Source: an uncultured Collinsella sp.
Lineage (GTDB): Bacteria; Actinomycetota; Coriobacteriia; Coriobacteriales; Coriobacteriaceae
Length of the DNA: 5,350 nucleotides
Reading direction: 5' to 3'
NCBI GenBank assembly: GCA_902478825.1
Contig: CABSMK010000120.1
Span: 1-5,350, forward strand
The position numbers and the translations under genes were made by a program. The notes below the pieces were generated by a model, which worked only from the letters and a program-made list of their open reading frames with translations, did no database searches and had not been told where the DNA came from. Numbering within the stretch: the stretch's first letter is position 1; each line of letters starts with the position of its first letter. Positions 1-5,350 of the stretch are shown here, in pieces.

Positions 1-37
1 CGCAAGACGGAAAGCACATTAAGTGCTTTCCTTTGCG
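1..37. repeat. Hairpin at left edge, possible terminator of a gene outside the window
   Basis: A perfect 9-bp stem, GGAAAGCAC (9-17) with GTGCTTTCC (23-31), closes a 5-base loop ATTAA. CGCAA (1-5) can add five outer pairs with TTGCG (33-37) across a small asymmetric internal loop. Only three T residues follow the stem on the plus strand, so as an intrinsic terminator it is weak. It may end a gene lying to the left, but no coding sequence is visible in 1-200 to confirm this. Confidence 0.45.
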
Positions 38-109
38 TGCGGAACTCGCGATAAACTTAATTACGCGCCGCTCCTCGCCCACGCCGGGCAAACATCGTTG
101 GACTTATCA

Positions 110-161
110 CTGACATGAAATAGGCGCTTGTATATCGTCCGCTAGCTTGGCACGGTACAAT
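110..161 (+). promoter_or_regulatory. Candidate promoter region for the m5U methyltransferase gene
   Basis: A good -10 hexamer, TACAAT, sits at 156-161, about 40 bases before the start codon at 201. No good -35 element lies at the usual 16-18 base distance; TTGTAT at 128-133 is 22 bases away. An alternative pair is CTGACA (110-115) with TATATC (131-136), but the 15-base spacer is short. The exact promoter is therefore unresolved, although this 200-base gap is the only place for one within the window. Confidence 0.3.
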
Positions 162-200
162 GCTTTCAGATTTCAATTTGTAAATTAGTGGGGTTAATTC

Positions 201-1649
201 ATGGCAGAATCTCGTGCGGAGCGTAAGGCTCGTCGTGCTTTGATCGAGGCGGCTGAGGGGTCAGAGGAGAAAAAATCTTCTAAGAAATCCAAGTCGTCTC
301 AGGACGCGAAGGGTAAGTCGGCCAAGGGCAAGGCTAAGGCCAAGCGTCCCGGCTCTCGTCGGAACGAGGATAAGGCATCTCAGACTCGCTCCAAGCACTC
401 GCATAAAGATCGGGTTTCGTCTGCGCGTAAGGCCGTGGACCCCAAGTCTCCCTGTTCGATCATGAAATCTTGCGGTGGGTGCACGGCGCTCAATCGTCCT
501 TATAAGAAGCAGCTCGCCGCCAAGCAGGCTGCTATGGAGGAGCTTTTTGCTTCGCTTTGTGAGCGTGAGGGCATTGCTGTAGATCCTATTCGTGGCATGG
601 GTGTCACCCTGGGCGACCCGGGCAAATATCCTGCGCCGCGTGGCTTTCGTCATAAGGCTGCCACTCCCTTTGCTCCCGGTAAGGAGGGTGCTGTCCGTTG
701 CGGTTTCTTTGAGCGCGGCACGCACAAGATCGTTGCCGTACCCGAGTGTCCTGTGGAGGCACCGGGTGCCCGTCAGATTCTCAACGGCATCGCACGCGAA
801 GCTGAGCGGCTGCATATTCCCGCCTTTAATGAGGACAAGCATCTTGGTTTACTTCGCTATGCCGTCGTCCGCTGCGGTTGGCGTACCGACCAGGTCATGG
901 TCACGCTCGTGACCGCTCAGCGCGACTTGCCGCATGCGCAGGAGTTCTTTGAGGCTGTCGCCGCACTCAATCCGCACATCGTCACCGTCGCCCAAAACAT
1001 CAACGGACGTCCCGGCAACGCCATCCTCGGCGAGGAAACCCGTATTGTATATGGCGCCGAGTGCATGCGCGACCAGCTGCTCGGCTGCGAGTTCGATATC
1101 TCCCCCACCGCGTTCTACCAGACCAACCCGCAGCAGACCGAGCTGCTCTATCAGCTCGCGATTGACGGCATGGACCTGCAGCAGGGCGACGTACTCATGG
1201 ATGCCTATTGCGGTAGCGGAACTATCGGCCTGTGCGCAGCTAAAGATGCCCAGAACAAGGGTATCGGCATTATGCTGCTCGGCGTTGAGCGCAACCCGGC
1301 GGGCATTGCCGACGCACGTCGCAATGCCGAGCTCAACGACCTCACCCGCAGCGCCTGGTTTATGGCCGACGATGCCACCGATTACATCCTAGATGCCGCC
1401 GACAACAACGAGCGGATCGACGTTCTTTCCATCGACCCGCCGCGTGCCGGCTCCACCCCCGAGTTCCTCGAAGCTGCCTGCGCGCTTAAGCCGCGCCGCA
1501 TCACCTATATCAGCTGCAACCCCGTGACTCAAGAGCGCGACCTGCATCAGCTCCTCGACGGAGGCTATCGCCTGCTCAAGATCACGCCCGTCGACATGTT
1601 CCCTCACACCGACCACACCGAAACCGTAGCGGTCCTCGAACGCCGCTAA
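201..1649 (+). CDS. rlmD: 23S rRNA (uracil-5-)-methyltransferase, RlmC/RlmD (RumA) family, with basic N-terminal extension
   Basis: The 482-residue product should transfer a methyl group from S-adenosylmethionine to C5 of a uracil in 23S rRNA, in the cytoplasm. Residues 1-80 are low-complexity and rich in Lys, Arg, Ser and Ala. The [4Fe-4S] ligands follow as C85-x5-C91-x2-C94, with C183 (PECPV) as the likely fourth. The FYQTNPQQTE segment is at 305-314, SAM motif I DAYCGSGTIGL at 334-344, and DPPRAGS at 412-418. The catalytic cysteine is C439 in SCNP (438-441), and E474 in the HTDHTETV tail is the probable general base. Every catalytic element is intact. The next downstream Met is residue 88, which would lose C85, so the ATG at 201 is favoured; its ribosome binding site is weak (GTGGGG, 188-193). 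No TRAM domain is seen, as in RlmC, so the target (U1939, U747 or both) is open and the symbol marks the family. The Fe-S cysteines argue against tRNA methyltransferase TrmA. Confidence 0.9.
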   Translation: MAESRAERKARRALIEAAEGSEEKKSSKKSKSSQDAKGKSAKGKAKAKRPGSRRNEDKASQTRSKHSHKDRVSSARKAVDPKSPCSIMKSCGGCTALNRPYKKQLAAKQAAMEELFASLCEREGIAVDPIRGMGVTLGDPGKYPAPRGFRHKAATPFAPGKEGAVRCGFFERGTHKIVAVPECPVEAPGARQILNGIAREAERLHIPAFNEDKHLGLLRYAVVRCGWRTDQVMVTLVTAQRDLPHAQEFFEAVAALNPHIVTVAQNINGRPGNAILGEETRIVYGAECMRDQLLGCEFDISPTAFYQTNPQQTELLYQLAIDGMDLQQGDVLMDAYCGSGTIGLCAAKDAQNKGIGIMLLGVERNPAGIADARRNAELNDLTRSAWFMADDATDYILDAADNNERIDVLSIDPPRAGSTPEFLEAACALKPRRITYISCNPVTQERDLHQLLDGGYRLLKITPVDMFPHTDHTETVAVLERR

Positions 1650-1677
1650 CCAACCTCAGTAGATTTTTGGGACAAGA

Positions 1678-1707
1678 AAGGGGGCGACCCGCCTGGGCCG
1701 CCCCCTT
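1678..1707. terminator. Bidirectional intrinsic terminator between convergent genes
   Basis: GGGGGCG (1680-1686) pairs perfectly with CGCCCCC (1699-1705). After one A/C mismatch, CCC (1688-1690) pairs with GGG (1695-1697) around the loop GCCT. Two A-T pairs extend the base (1678-1679 with 1706-1707). The hairpin is about 30 bases past the stop of the plus-strand methyltransferase and about 20 bases past the stop of the minus-strand PHP gene, so it can serve both. The minus-strand side has the better T-rich trailer (CTTTCTTGT); the plus-strand trailer (TTCGCTTGGTTT) is weak. Confidence 0.75.
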
Positions 1708-1727
1708 CGCTTGGTTTATAAACTCCG

Positions 1728-2549
1728 CTACATCCCATTGCGCAGATCGCACACGCCGGCTGCCGCCATCTCGCGCAGTAGCGTCTCGCGGTCGCGCGTC
1801 ACGATCAAATCCAGCGGGAAGTGAATCTCGTCGAGCATCTTGCGCGCGTGATCGAGCTTACCAATTGCCATGCCAATGTGCGCATCGGTCGAAACGCCAA
1901 TGCTCACGCCCAGCTCGGCGCAGCGCTCGGCGATCTTGCGGCATACGGCCCAATGCTCAGTGTCGACACCGTGTTCAAGACTATGGTTGTTGATCTCGAT
2001 AATCTTGTGCTTGGCCTTAGCTGCCAACAGCACCTCGTCGATATCGAACGGCACGCCCGAACGCCCCGTGTGACCCAGCATGAACACCTTGGGGTGCTCC
2101 AGGGCATTGATATACATCTGGGTCGTTTGGGCGAGCGTCGCGCCTTCAGCAATCTGCGGATTATGCACGCTCGCAACCAAATAATCCAAATTTCGCGTAA
2201 CCAAATCGAACAGCGAATGCTGACGGCTGTACGAATCGCCGGCGATATCGAGCGTGACAGGAGTGTCCTCGCCAAACAGGCTTCCGTCCAGCGAAACGAT
2301 ATCGGCCTCGGCACCACGCAGCACCAGCACGCCGCTCCAAATGCGCGGCCAGATATCCTGGTTGATAAAGAATTGGTAACTGCGCAGGTCATTGGGGCAA
2401 GCCGTAACCATAGAGCTCAAATGGTCGGCAGATCCGAGCACCTGCAGGCCACGCTCTGCCGCCCAGTACACATTCTCCTCAATGGTCGAATATGCATGCG
2501 CAGAGAACATCGTATGGGTATGAATGTCACAAGAAAGCAGGTAGGGCAT
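1728..2549 (-). CDS. PHP-domain metal-dependent phosphoesterase, YcdX-like
   Basis: The 273-residue product is a single PHP domain, slightly longer than the roughly 245 residues of E. coli YcdX. The nine ligands of a trinuclear metal site all appear in family order: H10 and H12 (DIHTHT), H18 (SAH), H43 (ADH), E81 (RGAEADI), H129 (SVHNP), H160 (LGHTG), and D222 and H224 (STDAH). The EINNHS segment (185-190) is also typical. No signal peptide or membrane segment is seen, so it is cytoplasmic. YcdX-type proteins hydrolyse phosphate esters, but the natural substrate is generally unknown and cannot be read here. Histidinol phosphatase is a less likely relative, and no his genes are nearby. The start is well fixed: AAGGAG (2555-2560) lies 5 bases before the ATG. 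It converges on the methyltransferase gene and lies 165 bases downstream of the aminotransferase. Confidence 0.88.
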   Translation of the reverse strand: MPYLLSCDIHTHTMFSAHAYSTIEENVYWAAERGLQVLGSADHLSSMVTACPNDLRSYQFFINQDIWPRIWSGVLVLRGAEADIVSLDGSLFGEDTPVTLDIAGDSYSRQHSLFDLVTRNLDYLVASVHNPQIAEGATLAQTTQMYINALEHPKVFMLGHTGRSGVPFDIDEVLLAAKAKHKIIEINNHSLEHGVDTEHWAVCRKIAERCAELGVSIGVSTDAHIGMAIGKLDHARKMLDEIHFPLDLIVTRDRETLLREMAAAGVCDLRNGM

Positions 2550-2554
2550 CAGGT

Positions 2555-2560
2555 CTCCTT
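2555..2560 (-). promoter_or_regulatory. Ribosome binding site of the PHP phosphoesterase gene
   Basis: On the minus strand AAGGAG is followed by a 5-base spacer and then the ATG ending at 2549. This near-consensus Shine-Dalgarno sequence decides the start codon of the PHP gene. Confidence 0.8.
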
Positions 2561-2586
2561 ATCTGGCACGGCCGTCGCTTATATTC

Positions 2587-2616
2587 ATTGTACGCATAGC
2601 CTTCGATAGTCGTAAA
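2587..2616 (-). promoter_or_regulatory. Candidate sigma-70-type promoter for the PHP gene
   Basis: On the minus strand TTTACG (2611-2616, four of six matches to TTGACA) is separated by 18 bases from TACAAT (2587-2592, five of six matches to TATAAT). Transcription would start near 2580, leaving a leader of about 30 bases before the ATG at 2549. This suggests the PHP gene can be transcribed without the aminotransferase upstream of it. It rests on sequence match alone. Confidence 0.45.
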
Positions 2617-2649
2617 ACCACTCCATCCCAAAGACACAACGTCCATGAC

Positions 2650-2680
2650 AACGGGGTCCGGCTTAACACCAAACCCCGTT
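2650..2680. repeat. Hairpin downstream of the aminotransferase gene
   Basis: AACGGGGT (2650-2657) is perfectly complementary to ACCCCGTT (2673-2680). Four inner pairs (2658-2661 with 2669-2672) are G-C plus wobble pairs when read as minus-strand RNA, leaving a 7-base loop. It begins about 35 bases after the aminotransferase stop codon. Neither strand has a clear T tract after it, so it may be a weak or factor-assisted terminator, or an mRNA 3' end stabiliser. Confidence 0.5.
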
Positions 2681-2714
2681 TCACGTAAAACATTGTAGGC
2701 AGAGCGCTTTACTT

Positions 2715-3899
2715 TTAACGATACTCGTCCGCCAACTGTTTCCAAGCGGGTAGCGAATTGACAATCGTTTCGTAACTCACGCAATAGCCCAGGCGGAACC
2801 AACCCGGCATACCAAAGCTGTCCGAGGGGACCGCAAGCAACTCATACTTCTTTGCGCGCTCGCAAAACGCATTCGCATCGGGCTCGAGTGCCTTCACCCA
2901 CAGGTAGAAAGCACCGTCCGGCTCAACATAGGTATAGCCGTAGTCCGTCAAAGCATCGGTGAGCGCCGTGCGGTTGCGGGCATAGGCCCCGACATCACTC
3001 GGCTCATCGATGCAATCGATGATCACGCGCTGGAAGAGTGCCGGTGCGCATACAAAACCCAGCGTACGGGCAGCACCCGCAACAGCCGGCATCAGACGGG
3101 CAGCCTGCGGATTGGTGTTGGGAACCAAGATCCACCCCACGCGCTCACCCGGCAGCGACAGCGACTTGGAATACGAGTAGCACACGATGGTGTGCTCGTA
3201 GATCGAGGGCACCCAAGGCACCTCGACACCGTACGCGATCTCGCGGTACGGCTCATCCGAGATGAGCATAATCGGATTCTCGGGATCGCGCTGAGCGTTG
3301 GCCTCGCGCAGAACATTGGCCAGTCGCGTCAGCGTGTTGCGTGTATATACGGCACCAGTCGGATTGTTGGGCGAGTCGATGATGACGGCAGTCGTCTTAT
3401 CGGTAATCGCCTTGAGCACGTTGTCCACGCTCAGCTGGAACGTATCTTCATCGGCGAGCGCCTCAACACACGTACAGCCGGCCTTCTCAATCCAAACGCG
3501 ATACTCCGGAAAGTACGGGGCGATAACAATAACCTCGTCGCCCGGGTTCGTAACGGCGTTGAGCGTGCAGGTGAGCGAAGCCGCGGCACCCACCGTCATA
3601 AAGACGTCCTTACCCTCATAGTTCGTTCCAAAGCGGCGGTTGAGCGATTCGGCGACGGCTGCTCGACATTGTGGCAGGCCCGGAGCGGGGGTGTAGCCGT
3701 GCAACTGGTCACTCGGCAGCTCCAGGGCCTTCTTAATGGACTCCGCCACAGCAGCGGGTGCCGGAACGCTCGGATTGCCCAGCGAAAAATCAAATACGTT
3801 TTCCGCACCGATCTGCGCCTTGCGCTCAAGGCCATAGCTAAAAATCTCACGGATGATGGAGCTTTCCGCACCGCGAGCATACATAGTTTCGTTGATCAT
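2715..3899 (-). CDS. PLP-dependent aminotransferase, class I/II (aspartate aminotransferase fold)
   Basis: The 394-residue product is a full-length fold-type I aminotransferase, moving an amino group between an amino acid and a 2-oxo acid in the cytoplasm. Visible elements are GNPSVPAP (41-48), the small-residue turn VGAAAS (103-108) for the PLP phosphate, APYFPEY (127-133), SPNNPTG with N179 (176-182), and SDEPY with D215 and Y218. The Schiff-base lysine is K245 in SYSKSLSLPGER, R253 should bind phosphate, and R369 in FRLGYC should bind the substrate carboxylate. All key residues are present. The frame continues upstream to an ATG at 3998, but the start at 3899 is better: it has a strong ribosome binding site, and the extra 33 codons run through the promoter and one arm of a palindrome. 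Substrate preference (Asp, Tyr, Phe or other) cannot be read from sequence. It is cut off from ftsH upstream by a terminator. Confidence 0.9.
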   Translation of the reverse strand: MINETMYARGAESSIIREIFSYGLERKAQIGAENVFDFSLGNPSVPAPAAVAESIKKALELPSDQLHGYTPAPGLPQCRAAVAESLNRRFGTNYEGKDVFMTVGAAASLTCTLNAVTNPGDEVIVIAPYFPEYRVWIEKAGCTCVEALADEDTFQLSVDNVLKAITDKTTAVIIDSPNNPTGAVYTRNTLTRLANVLREANAQRDPENPIMLISDEPYREIAYGVEVPWVPSIYEHTIVCYSYSKSLSLPGERVGWILVPNTNPQAARLMPAVAGAARTLGFVCAPALFQRVIIDCIDEPSDVGAYARNRTALTDALTDYGYTYVEPDGAFYLWVKALEPDANAFCERAKKYELLAVPSDSFGMPGWFRLGYCVSYETIVNSLPAWKQLADEYR

Positions 3900-3904
3900 C
3901 TGTT

Positions 3905-3911
3905 CCCCTTT
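3905..3911 (-). promoter_or_regulatory. Ribosome binding site deciding the aminotransferase start
   Basis: On the minus strand AAAGGGG is followed by the 5-base spacer AACAG and the ATG at 3899. No comparable site precedes the upstream ATG at 3998, so this places the start at the 394-residue form. Confidence 0.75.
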
Positions 3912-3923
3912 CGCATAGGCGCT

Positions 3924-3929
3924 ATTGTA
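3924..3929 (-). promoter_or_regulatory. Candidate -10 element of the aminotransferase promoter
   Basis: TACAAT on the minus strand lies 24 bases before the ATG at 3899, giving a short leader of about 18 bases. There is no good -35 match at 16-18 bases, so the promoter is incomplete by consensus. A promoter is expected here because a strong terminator separates this gene from ftsH. The same hexamer occurs before the methyltransferase and PHP genes. Confidence 0.35.
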
Positions 3930-3958
3930 CGCTTTAGCCGAGCAAAGTGCCGCAGCAA

Positions 3959-4020
3959 TGTTGATTGGGGACAGACTTAAATGCGTGAAAACGCTCATTT
4001 AAGTCTGTCCCCAATCAACA
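3959..4020. repeat. Long perfect inverted repeat (REP- or MITE-like palindrome)
   Basis: The 25-base left arm (3959-3983) is perfectly complementary to the right arm (3996-4020). Each arm contains TTGATTGGGGACAG and AGACTTAAAT, read inward. The 12-base centre can fold further: GCGT (3983-3986) pairs with ACGC (3991-3994) around GAAA, a GNRA tetraloop on the plus strand, leaving a 2-base TC bulge. It sits between the ftsH terminator and the aminotransferase promoter. It has no terminator-like T tract and no coding capacity of its own. Such perfect arms suggest a dispersed palindromic repeat or a remnant of a small mobile element, but only one copy is in the window. Confidence 0.8.
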
Positions 4021-4038
4021 GACGGCCCCATATCGCTC

Positions 4039-4077
4039 AAAAGAAAAAGCCTCCGCAGGTTTCCCCGCGGAGGCTTT
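4039..4077 (-). terminator. Intrinsic terminator of ftsH
   Basis: An 11-bp perfect stem (4046-4056 with 4067-4077; core GCCTCCGC with GCGGAGGC) closes a 10-base loop. On the minus strand it is followed by TTTTTCTTTT. It begins about 12 bases after the ftsH stop codon. This is a textbook rho-independent terminator and should isolate ftsH from the aminotransferase gene downstream. Confidence 0.92.
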
Positions 4078-4088
4078 CGCCACAAAGA

Positions 4089-5350
4089 CTATTTGTCGGC
4101 GTCGGTGTCGGCATCGACGACGGCATGGTCATCGTCAGCATCATCGGATGCGGCTTCGGCATCCTCCTGCATGGCCGCCTGCGCAAAGGCCGCGGCATCA
4201 GCCGCCAGCTCCTCCTCGCTCATTCGAGGCACGCGCTTCTTGGTCGGCATGCCGGCCGCCTTGGCATTGCGCTCCTCCTTGGCCGCCAGGATATCGCCCT
4301 CGCGCTCAAGGTAGGCATTCCACTCGTTGTCGAGCAGGGCGTTCACGGCGTCACCTTCGACGGTCTCGCGCTCAAGCAGCACCTTCGACATCAGATCGAG
4401 CTGATCGCGACGGGCGTCCAGGATCTCGACCGCACGACGATGGGCCTCGCGCATGATGCGCTGAACCTCGATATCGATGCGGCGCGCCGTCTCCTCGGAG
4501 TAATCCTGATGATCGGCGTAATCGCGACCGAGGAACACCTGATGTTGCGCCTCGCCAAACACTTGCGTGCCCAGCTCCTCGCTCATGCCCAGGCGCGTGA
4601 CCATCTCGCGCGCCATCTTGGTTGCGCGCTCCAGATCGTTGCTCGCGCCCGACGTAATGTCATCGCACATGAGCTCCTCGGCAACGCGACCGCCCAAGAA
4701 CACGGCGAGCTCGTCGAGCATCTCGTTCTTGGTCTTGAGGAAGTGGTCCTCCTGCGGAAGCTGCAGTGTGTAGCCCAGCGCCTGGCCACGGCTGACGATC
4801 GAGATCTTGTGAACCGGATCGGAATGCTCCAAGATGTGGCCCACCAGGGCGTGACCGCTCTCGTGGTAGGCAATCGTGGTGCGCTCGGCCTCGGTCATCA
4901 CGCGACCCTTGCGCTGCGGTCCGGCAATCACGCGCTCCATCGATTCCTCGACCTCGTCCATCGAGATCACGGAACGATGGCGGCGGGCAGCCAGCAGCGC
5001 AGACTCGTTGAGCAGGTGCGCCAAATCGGCGCCAGTAAAGCCAACGGTCATCTGGGCGAGCTTCTCAAACTTAACGTCCTCGTCCATCGGCTTGTTCTCG
5101 GCATGCACGCGCAAGATCTGCTCGCGCCCCTTCACATCCGGACGGTCGACCGTAACCTGACGGTCAAAACGGCCGGGACGCAGCAATGCCGGATCCAGGA
5201 TGTCAGGACGGTTGGTCGCAGCGATCAGGATGACCGACTCGCTTTCCTCAAAACCGTCCATCTCGACCAGCAGCTGGTTGAGCGTCTGCTCGCGCTCGTC
5301 GTGGCCGCCGCCCAGACCTGCGCCGCGGCGACGACCGACGGCGTCAATTT
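4089..5350 (-). CDS. ftsH: ATP-dependent zinc metalloprotease FtsH, C-terminal part (5' end outside window)
   Basis: FtsH is a membrane-anchored AAA+ hexamer that unfolds and degrades membrane and short-lived cytosolic proteins. The visible 419 residues open at IDAVGRRRGAGLGGG, just after where Walker B lies, so the membrane segments and Walker A and B are beyond the edge. In fragment numbering, the second region of homology AATNRPDILDPALLRPGRFDR is at 43-63, with arginine fingers R57 and R60. The zinc site is H162-E-S-G-H166, with D238 in SGASND as third ligand and E163 as catalytic base. A helical region follows, then an acidic tail (about 395-419) rich in Asp, Glu and Ala. The frame is open through the right edge; the ATG at 5261 is internal, since conserved FtsH sequence continues upstream of it. 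It ends in a strong terminator and is probably the last gene of its operon; in many bacteria ftsH follows tilS and hpt, not visible here. Confidence 0.97.
   Translation of the reverse strand, partial: IDAVGRRRGAGLGGGHDEREQTLNQLLVEMDGFEESESVILIAATNRPDILDPALLRPGRFDRQVTVDRPDVKGREQILRVHAENKPMDEDVKFEKLAQMTVGFTGADLAHLLNESALLAARRHRSVISMDEVEESMERVIAGPQRKGRVMTEAERTTIAYHESGHALVGHILEHSDPVHKISIVSRGQALGYTLQLPQEDHFLKTKNEMLDELAVFLGGRVAEELMCDDITSGASNDLERATKMAREMVTRLGMSEELGTQVFGEAQHQVFLGRDYADHQDYSEETARRIDIEVQRIMREAHRRAVEILDARRDQLDLMSKVLLERETVEGDAVNALLDNEWNAYLEREGDILAAKEERNAKAAGMPTKKRVPRMSEEELAADAAAFAQAAMQEDAEAASDDADDDHAVVDADTDADK

Noticed and set aside
1..200. tRNA, riboswitch or small gene in the left intergenic region
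   Set aside because: I found no cloverleaf, no known riboswitch core and no plausible reading frame; only the edge hairpin and -10-like elements can be supported.
261..842. Open frame of 193 codons on the minus strand, opposite the methyltransferase 5' half
   Set aside because: It is Leu/Arg-rich, as expected from the complement of the Lys/Arg/Ser-rich region, and has no recognisable domain.
1821..2609. Open frame of 262 codons on the plus strand, opposite the PHP gene
   Set aside because: It is antisense to a gene with all nine PHP metal ligands in place, its product shows no recognisable motif, and its length follows from codon bias on the other strand.
2527..2802. Minus-strand frame of 91 codons bridging the aminotransferase end, the gap and the PHP start
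   Set aside because: It overlaps both genes in another frame and has no convincing ribosome binding site. The gap is better explained by promoter, hairpin and leader. I also considered that it might be a small protein or the frameshifted end of the aminotransferase, but that protein already has full length.
3192..3980. Open frame of 262 codons on the plus strand, opposite the aminotransferase
   Set aside because: It is antisense to a gene with every PLP-binding residue present and it runs into the palindrome; its protein resembles no known family.
3959..4020. Reading the palindrome as the terminator of ftsH or of the aminotransferase
   Set aside because: It lies upstream of the aminotransferase, ftsH has its own canonical terminator at 4039-4077, and no T tract follows the palindrome on the minus strand.

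Overview
The window is ordinary chromosomal DNA from a moderately GC-rich bacterium. I infer an actinobacterium of the Coriobacteriia type (Collinsella-like), from GC-leaning codon choice in most genes, an FtsH with a long acidic C-terminal tail, and a Lys/Arg-rich extension on an RNA methyltransferase. No rRNA, housekeeping phylogeny or database match backs this, so the lineage is tentative. I see no phage genes, transposase, CRISPR array, tRNA or rRNA.

Layout: 1-200 is intergenic, with a hairpin at its left edge and a candidate promoter. At 201-1649 (+) lies a 23S rRNA m5U methyltransferase of the RlmC/RlmD family with a [4Fe-4S] cysteine set. A strong GC-rich hairpin at 1678-1707 separates it from a convergent gene, 1728-2549 (-), a YcdX-like PHP-domain metal-dependent phosphoesterase with all nine metal ligands. 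A 165-base gap (2550-2714) holds that gene's ribosome binding site, a candidate promoter and a hairpin. At 2715-3899 (-) is a fold-type I PLP aminotransferase. At 3900-4088 lie its ribosome binding site and -10 element, a striking 25-base-arm perfect inverted repeat, and the intrinsic terminator of the last gene. From 4089 to the right edge (-) is the 3' two thirds of ftsH, the membrane AAA+ zinc protease; its N-terminus, membrane segments and Walker A motif lie beyond the window.

The genes do not form a recognisable pathway. ftsH ends in a strong terminator, so the aminotransferase probably has its own promoter; the PHP gene has a separate candidate promoter but could also be reached from the aminotransferase. 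The methyltransferase is an independent unit on the other strand. I found no convincing undescribed system. The best item for follow-up is the long palindrome at 3959-4020, which looks like a dispersed repeat or mobile-element remnant and creates a false upstream extension of the aminotransferase reading frame. Next are the basic extension that replaces a TRAM domain on the methyltransferase and the codon-use shift within that gene.
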